Shown: positions 26,435 to 34,023 of the stretch, piece after piece
Position numbering within the stretch: the first letter of the stretch is position 1
How the letters are laid out: every line of letters begins with the position of its first letter
From: Deltaproteobacteria bacterium
GTDB lineage: Bacteria; Desulfobacterota; Syntrophobacteria; Syntrophobacterales; Syntrophobacteraceae
NCBI GenBank assembly: GCA_021777755.1
Contig: JAJYDE010000012.1
Location: 39,138 to 103,137, forward strand
Length of the DNA stretch: 64,000 nt
Direction of reading: 5' to 3'
The notes under the pieces: model-generated
What the model was told of the DNA's origin: nothing
The model's input: the letters and a program-made list of their open reading frames with translations, nothing else
The model's database searches: none
Position numbers and translations under genes: made by a program

Positions 26435-26820
26435 CCGGATCCTTTCAAATTTTGAGATTTCTCTTTAAACTGTTTCTTATTAAAGGAATCTAGGCAGCTT
26501 CGAGCCGCAAAGCCACCTCTTTTAAGCATCCCAAAGGCCTCCCGCGCCTCTTTTGCCACCGGAAGGCAAGATTCCCCGAATCGTCAGCGACCTGAATAGC
26601 GGGTCGAATTCTATGTTCAAGCCGGACTTTTTTCAAGTCGGGAGCGCAAAAAAGCGACTTTTTTAAAAAGTCGGTCAGCTGCCTCAAAAATAGTGTCCAC
26701 ACAGTGTCGGCAAAATGTTTAAAACTTTCTCGTCTGTGGGCACGGCTGCCAATTCCAATAGTGGCGGTCGCAGGATTGTCAAATCCGATCCGTTGAAATT
26801 ACGTGTGGTTACCAAATTTT
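26435..26820. other. Gene-free spacer upstream of dnaN with hairpins and weak DnaA-box-like sites
   Basis: The spacer between divergent genes contains two A/T-rich inverted repeats: GACTTTTTTCAAGTC at 26625-26639 and a near-perfect dyad at 26656-26672 with GACTTTTT and AAAAAGTC arms. It also holds three partial matches to DnaA boxes, near 26693, 26735 and 26804. No coding frame is supportable. A small regulatory region or origin relic is possible. Confidence 0.4.
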
Positions 26821-26849
26821 TTGACAATCTTTAAGCCCCTTACTATTAT
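26821..26849 (+). promoter_or_regulatory. Strong sigma-70-type promoter of dnaN
   Basis: TTGACA and TATTAT with a 17-base spacer, about 62 bases before the dnaN ATG, in an AT-rich stretch. This is nearly consensus. Confidence 0.75.
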
Positions 26850-26911
26850 TATGGTTTCTCATAAGTGAGAAAAAATAAAGACAATAAAAACAAACCGGGA
26901 GGAATGGCCGG

Positions 26912-28024
26912 ATGAAATTCCAGGTGGAAAAGGCAAATCTCGTTCAGGTCCTCCAAAGGATTCAGAGCGCGACCGACAAGAAAACCACGATGCCAATCCT
27001 TAACAACTGCCTGATTCAGGCCACCACGGACGGGACCCTCGAGTTTTCCGCAACCGACCTGGAACTCAGCCTGTGGACAAAAATGGTCGCGCAGGTATCG
27101 GTGGAGGGTAAAACCACCGTTTCGGCCAGAAAGCTTTTGGAGATCGTGCGCGAGGTTCCGCAAAAAACAGTCTCCTTCGACCTGGATGCTTCTCGGGCAA
27201 GACTTTTGGTAAAAGCGGGAAGATCCCGCTTCGAATTGTCCACCATCCCGGCCGAAGATTTTCCAAACATAAACCTCTACCAGGATCTGCCCCTCACACA
27301 GTGCGATGCGGAGGTTCTGCGGCAAGCCTTTCAAAAAACGCTCTACTCCATCCCCGCCGAAGAGGATTCATTCGCCGCTCCCGGCCTCCTGTGGCATGCC
27401 ACCGAAGACGACCACCTGCGTTTTGTCTCCTCCGACGGTCACCGGCTTGCCTACTACGAGGTTTCCGCCTCGGCTTTCCCCGGCTTTCGGATGGAAGGTG
27501 AAATCACCCTCCCCCGAAAGGCTGTCCAGGAGATGCACAGGTTGCTCGAAAAGGAGTCCGAGGTCTTTATCGGCATGGATGACAGATCGCTCGTCCTGAG
27601 GACCCCGGAGGCCTTTTTATCCACCTTGCTCCTCGAGGCCGAATTTCCCGAATATGAATCGATCATTCCCGCCGAAAGACCCCATGCGATCATTATGCCA
27701 GCCGAAGTCATCCAGCCCGCCCTCAAGCGGGTCGCCCTGGTGACCGACGTCAGCTACAGACACGTCAAATTCAATATCAGCCAAAACTGCCTGGAACTCG
27801 AATCGGGAAATCCGGAACTGGGCAACGCAAACGACGTTATCGACATAGAATATGACGGTCCGGATTTCAGCATAGCATTCAACATTCGCTACGTCATGGA
27901 AAGTATTTCCGCCATGGAATCCGCGACAATCAGGTTCGAGTGGGTCGACGACGCTCATGGTGGCATTTTTCTGGGTCCTGACGATCCCGGCTATTTCAGC
28001 CTGATAATGCCGATGGTGGTTTGA
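26912..28024 (+). CDS. dnaN: DNA polymerase III sliding clamp (beta subunit)
   Basis: A 370-residue protein with the three repeated clamp domains expected of DnaN. It starts M-K-F-Q-V-E-K and ends in the family's hydrophobic tail P-M-V-V. It contains the conserved S-S-D-G-H-R-L-A block near residue 170 and V-T-D-V-S-Y-R near 280. The dimeric ring tethers replicative polymerase and repair proteins to DNA. A GGGAGG ribosome site is about seven bases upstream. It sits next to lepA rather than between dnaA and recF, so it is displaced from the usual origin cluster, or is a second copy. Confidence 0.95.
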   Translation: MKFQVEKANLVQVLQRIQSATDKKTTMPILNNCLIQATTDGTLEFSATDLELSLWTKMVAQVSVEGKTTVSARKLLEIVREVPQKTVSFDLDASRARLLVKAGRSRFELSTIPAEDFPNINLYQDLPLTQCDAEVLRQAFQKTLYSIPAEEDSFAAPGLLWHATEDDHLRFVSSDGHRLAYYEVSASAFPGFRMEGEITLPRKAVQEMHRLLEKESEVFIGMDDRSLVLRTPEAFLSTLLLEAEFPEYESIIPAERPHAIIMPAEVIQPALKRVALVTDVSYRHVKFNISQNCLELESGNPELGNANDVIDIEYDGPDFSIAFNIRYVMESISAMESATIRFEWVDDAHGGIFLGPDDPGYFSLIMPMVV

Positions 28025-28049
28025 AAACAGTCAAGGAAGAACAAGCTGC

Positions 28050-29846
28050 ATGCGGCAGATCAGAAACTTCAGCATCATTGCTCATATCGACCATGGAAAA
28101 TCGACCCTTGCCGACCGCCTTATTCAACACGCCGGGCTTGTGGACGACCGAGAGTTTCGCGATCAAATTCTTGACAACATGGACATCGAACGGGAAAGAG
28201 GCATCACGATCAAAAGCCAGACCGTGGTGCTGCCCTATACCAGCCGTTCGGGCGAGACCTTCCAACTCAACCTGATCGATACGCCCGGCCACGCCGATTT
28301 TTCCTACGAGGTCTCAAGGGCCCTTGCTTCCTGCGAGGGCGTGCTGCTCTTAATAGACGCCTCCCAGGGCGTGCAGGCCCAAACCATCGCAAACCTCTAC
28401 GCGGCCATGGAGCACGATCTGGCCATCATTCCGGTCATCAACAAAATCGATCTCCCCTCGGCCGACATCGACCGGGCCAAAGAGCAGATCGATCATGACC
28501 TGGGGCTCGATTCGGAAAACGTGGTCCTTTGTTCGGCCAAAGAAGGAAAGGGGATCGAAGAGGTCCTGGAGGCCATTGTAAACCGCGTGCCGCCTCCCGG
28601 CGGGGATTCCGGAAAGCCTCTTTCGGCGCTCATCTTCGATGCCCACTACGATCCCTTTCGGGGGGCCATCGCCAGTTGTCGCGTCTTCGACGGCAAATTC
28701 GGCCCCGGAGACCTCATCCGGTTCATGTCCACCGGGGCGACCTACAAGGTCGAAGAAGTCGGATTTTTCCGTTTGCACAGGGACCCTCAAAAAAATCTCA
28801 CGGCCGGGTCGGTCGGATATGTGATCGCGGGCATAAAGACAGTTGCCGACATCCGAATCGGCGATACGATGACTCTTGATTCCAATCCCGCCGCTTCGGC
28901 TCAGCCCGGCTTTAAAGATGTCAAGCCCGTGGTCTTTTCCTCCATCTATCCCATTTCATCGGATGATTACCCCTCTCTTGCCGACGCTCTTGACAAGTAC
29001 AAGCTAAACGATGCGGCCCTTGTCTATCAGAAAGACTCCTCCATAGCCCTGGGGCAGGGGTTTCGCTGCGGCTTCCTCGGGCTTCTCCACCTCGATATCG
29101 TCCAGGAGCGTTTGGAGCGTGAGTTCGATCAGTCCATAATCATGACCGCGCCAAGCGTCCAGTACCAGTTCACACTCGATGACGACTCCTCGATCACGGT
29201 CGAAAACCCACAGTACTACCCGGACCCGATCAATATCAAAGAGGCCAGGGAACCTTTTATCAAGGCCGTACTAATTTTACCCGAACGTTACATGGGCGCG
29301 GTGATGAAACTGTGTCTGGAGCGGCGGGGCAGTAACCCCAGGGTCGTCTATCCGACTCCGGGCCGCGTCGAAATCACCTTCGACATGCCCCTTGCCGAAG
29401 TGGTCTTCGATTTCTACGACCGGCTTAAAACCGTCACACAGGGCTACGGCTCCTTCGACTACGAACTTACCGAATACCGGGAGAGCAACCTGGTAAAGCT
29501 CGACATCCTCGTAAACGGTGAAAGGGTGGACGCTCTTTCTCTCATAGTCCACCGGGACCGGGCAAGGGACTGGGGAGTCCAGGTCTGCGACCGCCTCAAA
29601 GAGGAAATCCCCAGGCATAACTTCAAAATCGCCATCCAGGGCGCCATTGGCGGAAAAATCATTTCCCGCTCCACGATCTCTCCCTTTCGAAAGGACGTCA
29701 CCGCGAAGTGCTACGGAGGAGACATCTCGCGTAAACGCAAACTTCTGGAAAAACAGAAGAAAGGAAAGAAAAGGATGAAAATGGTGGGTGCCGTGATGAT
29801 CCCCCAGAGCGCTTTTGTCTCCGTCCTCAAGACCAAGGATGAATAG
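28050..29846 (+). CDS. lepA: Translation elongation factor 4
   Basis: A 598-residue translational GTPase. The N-terminal G domain has A-H-I-D-H-G-K-S-T (P-loop), R-G-I-T-I (switch I), D-T-P-G-H (G3) and N-K-I-D (G4). The LepA-specific C-terminal domain is intact, ending K-K-R-M-K-M-V-G. The protein acts on stalled ribosomes, promoting back-translocation or assisting initiation. The ATG lies 25 bases after dnaN, suggesting a shared transcript, and the gene overlaps hemW by eight bases. Confidence 0.96.
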   Translation: MRQIRNFSIIAHIDHGKSTLADRLIQHAGLVDDREFRDQILDNMDIERERGITIKSQTVVLPYTSRSGETFQLNLIDTPGHADFSYEVSRALASCEGVLLLIDASQGVQAQTIANLYAAMEHDLAIIPVINKIDLPSADIDRAKEQIDHDLGLDSENVVLCSAKEGKGIEEVLEAIVNRVPPPGGDSGKPLSALIFDAHYDPFRGAIASCRVFDGKFGPGDLIRFMSTGATYKVEEVGFFRLHRDPQKNLTAGSVGYVIAGIKTVADIRIGDTMTLDSNPAASAQPGFKDVKPVVFSSIYPISSDDYPSLADALDKYKLNDAALVYQKDSSIALGQGFRCGFLGLLHLDIVQERLEREFDQSIIMTAPSVQYQFTLDDDSSITVENPQYYPDPINIKEAREPFIKAVLILPERYMGAVMKLCLERRGSNPRVVYPTPGRVEITFDMPLAEVVFDFYDRLKTVTQGYGSFDYELTEYRESNLVKLDILVNGERVDALSLIVHRDRARDWGVQVCDRLKEEIPRHNFKIAIQGAIGGKIISRSTISPFRKDVTAKCYGGDISRKRKLLEKQKKGKKRMKMVGAVMIPQSAFVSVLKTKDE

Positions 29847-30972
29847 CGGGCAACTCCCCGGCCTTTATCTCCATGTGCCTTTCTGCCGCTCGAAATGTTT
29901 CTATTGCGATTTCTACTCGGTTGCCTCCCCGGCCGCCATCCCGCGGTGGCTGCAAGCAGTTCGGGCGGAAATGGATCTTTACAGGGAAAAATTCCCCCGC
30001 TTCGATACCCTTTACCTGGGCGGCGGGACCCCTTCCATACTCGATGAAGCCGACCTTGCGGCCCTTTTCGAATCCATCTTCGATCGTTTCGCTTTCCATC
30101 CGGATTCGGAGATTTCCATGGAGGCCAATCCGGAAAGTCTTACGCCGGGAAAGTTGAAGACCCTGCGAAGCTTTGGCCTGAACCGCATCAGCCTCGGCGT
30201 CCAGTCTTTGGATGAGGCCGATCTGCGATTTCTTGGAAGACGACACAGTCCGGGCCAAGCCCTGAGAGCCATTGAAGCCTGCCGCTCGGCCGGACTTGCC
30301 AACCTCGGCGTGGACCTCATCTACGGCCTGGAAACCGGGAGCCTCAAGAGCTGGAAAAAGACTCTCGACACCGTTTTGGAATATCGTCCCGAGCATATCT
30401 CCTGCTACCAGTTGACCTTCGAGACGGGTACGGCCCTTTGGAAAATGAGGCGGGCGGGCCGGGTGCGCTCAATGGACGAAAAGATGCAAGCCGCCTTTTT
30501 CATCTGGACTTCCCGCTATCTCGAACGGCGGGGGTATCGTCACTACGAGGTCTCAAACTTCGCCGCGGGCTCCGAATTCATGTGCCGCCACAACCTGAAA
30601 TACTGGCGCCACGTTGCCTATCTGGGCCTTGGACCCTCGGCCCATTCGCTGCGCGGCGCGCCGCCTTGCGCAAAAAGATGGTGGAATGTCAAATCGGTGC
30701 GCGACTACTGCCGGATGCTTGCGGAGGGAAAACCCCCGTTGGCCGGCTCGGAACTCCTCTCCAGGGATCAGTTCGACCTGGAAGCCTTGGATCTGGGTCT
30801 TAGAACCTGCGAGGGGGTGGACATGAGTATTCTCGATGAGTTTCCCCAAAGCCGCAAGGTCTTGGAACAGTTGCAAAAATCAGGTCTTATAAGGGTCGAT
30901 GAGGGCAGAGCCCGCCTTACCCGGAAGGGATTTCTGGTCGCAGACAGTCTCGCGGTCATGTTGGGCGGATAA
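29839..30972 (+). CDS. hemW: HemW-type radical SAM protein (heme chaperone family)
   Basis: A 377-residue radical SAM protein. The cluster motif C-R-S-K-C-F-Y-C (C-x3-C-x2-C) comes near residue 18, followed by L-G-G-G-T-P-S. The segment C-R-H-N-L-K-Y-W and the C-terminal HemW winged domain are present. The extra cysteine pattern of oxygen-independent coproporphyrinogen oxidase HemN is not seen, so heme trafficking is more likely than oxidation. The ATG at 29839 overlaps the end of lepA by eight bases, so the genes are coupled; an earlier in-frame ATG at 29815 is less likely. Confidence 0.87.
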   Translation: MNSGQLPGLYLHVPFCRSKCFYCDFYSVASPAAIPRWLQAVRAEMDLYREKFPRFDTLYLGGGTPSILDEADLAALFESIFDRFAFHPDSEISMEANPESLTPGKLKTLRSFGLNRISLGVQSLDEADLRFLGRRHSPGQALRAIEACRSAGLANLGVDLIYGLETGSLKSWKKTLDTVLEYRPEHISCYQLTFETGTALWKMRRAGRVRSMDEKMQAAFFIWTSRYLERRGYRHYEVSNFAAGSEFMCRHNLKYWRHVAYLGLGPSAHSLRGAPPCAKRWWNVKSVRDYCRMLAEGKPPLAGSELLSRDQFDLEALDLGLRTCEGVDMSILDEFPQSRKVLEQLQKSGLIRVDEGRARLTRKGFLVADSLAVMLGG

Positions 30973-30989
30973 ACCGGTGCGGAGTAGGT

Positions 30990-31757
30990 TTATCCGGCTA
31001 TTTTTCCACGGAACTTGAACCCGGTAAGGCAAACCAGGGCGAGGCTAAGCAGTATCAGAGTGGTTGGTTCCGGGACGGCCGCCGAGGTTTCGGAAAAATT
31101 GAGAACCTCCGGAAAGCCGTTTACTCCGCCATAAGTCAATGTGAAGTAGTAGGTAGTTCCGGAATCAAATGTGAAGTTGGTTGTTCCGGTCGTAGAAGCA
31201 GTCGGGGCGGGAGAGTTTATGTACTTGGTCCCCAAACTGCCTTTTGAAGTGGAAATCCAAAGTGTGGCGCCGTCGTCATGGGTCAGGGACAAAACATCGG
31301 TTACGCTGGAATTGAATTTTTGAGTCCACGTCAGCTTGAAAAATGTGCCCACATATCTGCCATTGCCGTCTTTTGGCCCGCTAAAAAAGGGATTGTTGCT
31401 TCCAGTAACAAAATTGACATTGCTCTCGTCTTGGCCACCAACCCATGTTGCGTTATTATTCAACCATGAACCGTACGTTTCTTTACCGGATGCGGGCCCC
31501 GGCCCAAAGGAGAAGTCAACATTGGACCCCGTGGTATTAAAACTGAACTGACCGTTGGTGAGAGGGTGACCTCCGGTGCTTTTTATAGTGTTTGTATTGT
31601 CTGTTTCATTGGACCATTGATCGATATAATTCTGGCCTTTCGCATTGTTTCCATACCATAAATTTCCGGTAATAACGGTATCGGCATGGCCGATTCCAAA
31701 GGACAAAGCAAGGTAAACCGCCAAGAAAGCCGCATTCAAAAAGAGATTTTTCTTCAC
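30990..31757 (-). CDS. PEP-CTERM sorting-signal exported protein with a PA14-like fold
   Basis: A 255-residue secreted protein. It begins with a basic signal peptide (V-K-K-N-L-F then a hydrophobic core, ending near G-H-A-D). It ends in a PEP-CTERM signal: V-P-E-P-T-T, a hydrophobic helix, then basic F-R-G-K. The exosortase pathway would cleave and anchor it, often to exopolysaccharide. Residues about 130-230 look like a PA14/beta-sandwich domain (L-T-H-D-D-G-A-T-L-W). The GTG start at 31757 is preferred because a sigma-54-type promoter lies at 31811-31824 and a ribosome-site-like GGTGG is five bases upstream. The gene is more AT-rich than its neighbours. No exosortase gene is in the window. 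Confidence 0.85.
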   Translation of the reverse strand: MKKNLFLNAAFLAVYLALSFGIGHADTVITGNLWYGNNAKGQNYIDQWSNETDNTNTIKSTGGHPLTNGQFSFNTTGSNVDFSFGPGPASGKETYGSWLNNNATWVGGQDESNVNFVTGSNNPFFSGPKDGNGRYVGTFFKLTWTQKFNSSVTDVLSLTHDDGATLWISTSKGSLGTKYINSPAPTASTTGTTNFTFDSGTTYYFTLTYGGVNGFPEVLNFSETSAAVPEPTTLILLSLALVCLTGFKFRGKIAG

Positions 31758-31810
31758 AGCTTCCACCCTTCGAGCATGAGGAGTTGAAAAATCGATGGAA
31801 GAATCGCTAC

Positions 31811-31824
31811 GCAATAAATGTGCC
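31811..31824 (-). promoter_or_regulatory. Sigma-54 (-24/-12) promoter for the PEP-CTERM gene
   Basis: Read on the minus strand, GGCACATTTATTGC keeps the invariant GG and GC exactly ten bases apart and matches the GGCAC...TTGC consensus. Transcription would begin near 31800, downstream of the possible ATG at 31814, so it favours the GTG start at 31757. Confidence 0.65.
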
Positions 31825-32104
31825 GCAATAATAATTGCCTCGAAAATCAGCTTCTTGTATATCGGCAGCCGGAGGAAAAAACTTTAAGGTGTAAATTTTT
31901 CAAACGGCATTTTTCCGGATAAAAATAGATTAAGATAATGAAATCGGATATTTGATGCTACTTGGAATCATTGTAATAAATTCCGACATTCTATCTTTCG
32001 CGCTTGACCGGCGCGGCGATCGCCTTAGGATAGACGAGGTGGGGCGGCCCTTTTTTCGCGTGCGACCCCTGGAAAAACATCCCGTATAGGGGATATGAAG
32101 ATTT

Positions 32105-33091
32105 ATGATGCTTTTGGCCGGAGATATTGGTGGAACAAAGATTTCTTTGGGGCTCTACAGTTCACGGGCCGAGGCGCGCCGGCCCCTTGCCAGGGCGGAG
32201 TTTCGCAGCGCCGACTTCGCGGGGCTCGAAGAGGTTGCGGGCCAATTTTTGAAGCAAACCAACCGGAGGGCTTCCCATGGCTGTTTCGATGTCGCCGGTC
32301 CGGTGATCGCGGGCTGCGCGCGTCTGACCAATTTGCCCTGGTTGCTGTCCGAAAAATCCTTGGCCCGCGATCTGGGTCTTGAAAATGTGGTGCTCTTAAA
32401 CGATCTCGAGGCAATCGCCCATGCGGTGCCCTACCTGGAGCCCGAAGAACTCCACCCCCTCAGGGCCGCTCAAGCCGTCCCCCGGGGTCCAATCGCCGTG
32501 ATAGCCCCCGGGACCGGTCTGGGTGAAGCGTTTCTTGTCTGGAGCGGTTCGCGGTATATCGCCTGCCCCTCGGAGGGGGGTCACACCGATTTTGGACCGG
32601 CCGATGAACTCCAGGCCCAGCTGTGGCGCCATTTGCGCAATCGCTACGGGCACGTCTCTTACGAGCGGGTGTGTTCGGGCCAGGCTCTGCCTGATATATA
32701 CGACTTCCTGCTTCATAGCGGCCATGGGCCTCAGTCGCCCGAGTTCGGGGAAAAACTTGCGCTTGAACTGGACCGCACCCCCTTGATTGTGAGTGCGGCG
32801 CTAAAAGACCCTGTGGCCAATCCGCTCTGCGCGGAGACATTGCGGATTTTTGCCGCGGTTCTTGGCGCCGAGGCCGGCAATCTTGCCCTCAAAGTTCTTG
32901 CCACCGGGGGCGTCTATCTTGCCGGGGGCATTCCAGGGCGCATTTTACCCGCGCTTACCGATGGAATTTTCATCGAGGCCTTTTCGGGCAAAGGCAGGTT
33001 CACCGAGTTTCTGAAAAATATTCCGGTATTTGCCGTTTTGTCCAGGGCGGCATTGCTGGGTGCGGTTCTATACGGCTTCGACCACGCTTGA
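32105..33091 (+). CDS. glk: Glucokinase (ROK-unrelated Glk family)
   Basis: A 328-residue sugar kinase with the phosphate-1 loop G-D-I-G-G-T-K at the N-terminus, the catalytic Asp in L-N-D-L-E-A, the A-P-G-T-G-L-G loop and C-P-S-E-G-G-H-T-D-F, as in bacterial glucokinase. It phosphorylates glucose with ATP at the entry to glycolysis. Two adjacent ATGs begin the frame at 32105. It stands alone on its strand, and a strong hairpin with a T tract follows. Confidence 0.93.
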   Translation: MMLLAGDIGGTKISLGLYSSRAEARRPLARAEFRSADFAGLEEVAGQFLKQTNRRASHGCFDVAGPVIAGCARLTNLPWLLSEKSLARDLGLENVVLLNDLEAIAHAVPYLEPEELHPLRAAQAVPRGPIAVIAPGTGLGEAFLVWSGSRYIACPSEGGHTDFGPADELQAQLWRHLRNRYGHVSYERVCSGQALPDIYDFLLHSGHGPQSPEFGEKLALELDRTPLIVSAALKDPVANPLCAETLRIFAAVLGAEAGNLALKVLATGGVYLAGGIPGRILPALTDGIFIEAFSGKGRFTEFLKNIPVFAVLSRAALLGAVLYGFDHA

Positions 33092-33161
33092 CCAAGGCCG
33101 GGCCGGCGGGCATGTAAAACCCGGTTTCAACCCTTAATGGCTGAAGCAAACAAAAAGCAAA

Positions 33162-33203
33162 GGGGTTGCGGGGGGCACCGTGGCTCCCCGCGACCCCCGT
33201 TTT
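33162..33203. terminator. Bidirectional rho-independent terminator
   Basis: GGGGTTGCGGGG and CCCCGCGACCCC form a 12-bp stem with one G-U around a 12-base loop. TTTT follows on the plus strand, and A-rich sequence before the stem gives T-rich sequence on the minus strand. It separates glk from the converging ytfJ-like gene. Confidence 0.8.
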
Positions 33204-33212
33204 ACATTCTCA

Positions 33213-33743
33213 CTAGAGATTTTCCGAGACGGCTTTGACAAGCTTTTGGATCTCGCCTTGATCAAGTTTTCCATCTTTTTCAAAGATGAGCTTGCCGCTT
33301 TTGTCAAAAGCCAGCACATCGGAGTTCTTATCGGCGATCTTCCAGGATTTTACGAGTACACGCCTGTAATCGCGCACGTAGATGGTATCCGGATAGCTCT
33401 TTTGTTTCTGACTGAGGGCCATATTGATGGCGAAGTTGGGCATCCAGGTCGCGGCCATGTTGATGATGCCGTAAGACTGAAACTTCGAGTGGGGAAATTT
33501 CGCCTTCTTCAGGGCTTCGCTAGCAGGGTTGTTGAGATCCTTTACGTCCGGATCGACGTAAAAAACGACGGAAACCTTTCCCTTGAGTTCGCTACTGCTC
33601 CAGGCGGTTCCGTTGAGACGTCCTCCCAGTTTTCCCGCAAGTTGGACCGCGGGGGGCGTTTGTCCCGGTTGGAGGGCCAAACAGGCCGGGGCGACAAGAA
33701 AAAGAGCAAGCATCAAGACCGCAATCCCTGTGATGTGTTTCAT
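33213..33743 (-). CDS. YtfJ-family periplasmic protein
   Basis: A 176-residue exported protein with an N-terminal signal peptide (M-K-H-I-T-G-I-A then a hydrophobic core ending P-A-C-L-A). The mature part is a thioredoxin-like YtfJ domain: V-V-F-Y-V-D-P-D-V-K-D-L-N, then W-K-I-A-D-K-N-S-D-V-L. There is no C-x-x-C redox pair, as is usual for this family, whose role is unknown. The only cysteine, at the end of the hydrophobic core, could instead mark a lipoprotein, though the surrounding residues are not a clear lipobox. It is third gene of a minus-strand unit with the flavin oxidoreductase. GGAGG lies 12 bases upstream. Confidence 0.82.
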   Translation of the reverse strand: MKHITGIAVLMLALFLVAPACLALQPGQTPPAVQLAGKLGGRLNGTAWSSSELKGKVSVVFYVDPDVKDLNNPASEALKKAKFPHSKFQSYGIINMAATWMPNFAINMALSQKQKSYPDTIYVRDYRRVLVKSWKIADKNSDVLAFDKSGKLIFEKDGKLDQGEIQKLVKAVSENL

Positions 33744-33783
33744 AATCAGAGCCATCCTCCTTCTAATTGTTCGCAAGAGCCGC

Positions 33784-33996
33784 TCAAGAGAGCTTTTCCA
33801 AATCGGCCGCGATCGCCTGGAGTCTCTCCTCGGTAATTTGTCCGCCGGAAAACGGAACGATCTGGCCGAGCGTCATTGCCCTCGCCATTGCGATCATGGG
33901 ATGGGAGGACAGGCCCGGGAGGTGTTTTTCGACAATCTGTCTGCCCTGTTCATCATCCAAAAGTTCCGAGATTTTCGATTCAAGTGTCAGTTTCAT
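33784..33996 (-). CDS. Small conserved-type hypothetical protein (70 aa)
   Basis: A 70-residue acidic helical protein, S-E-L-L-D-D-E-Q-G-R-Q-I-V-E-K-H-L-P-G. This pattern resembles the small helical modules found near or fused to oxidoreductases and beta-glucosidase-type enzymes, but I cannot name the family. AGGAG lies seven bases before the ATG, a strong site. It lies 27 bases after the flavin oxidoreductase gene and 40 before the YtfJ gene, all in one direction. Confidence 0.7.
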   Translation of the reverse strand: MKLTLESKISELLDDEQGRQIVEKHLPGLSSHPMIAMARAMTLGQIVPFSGGQITEERLQAIAADLEKLS

Positions 33997-34023
33997 TGAT
34001 GATCTCCTCTCCTTTTTTTGAGG

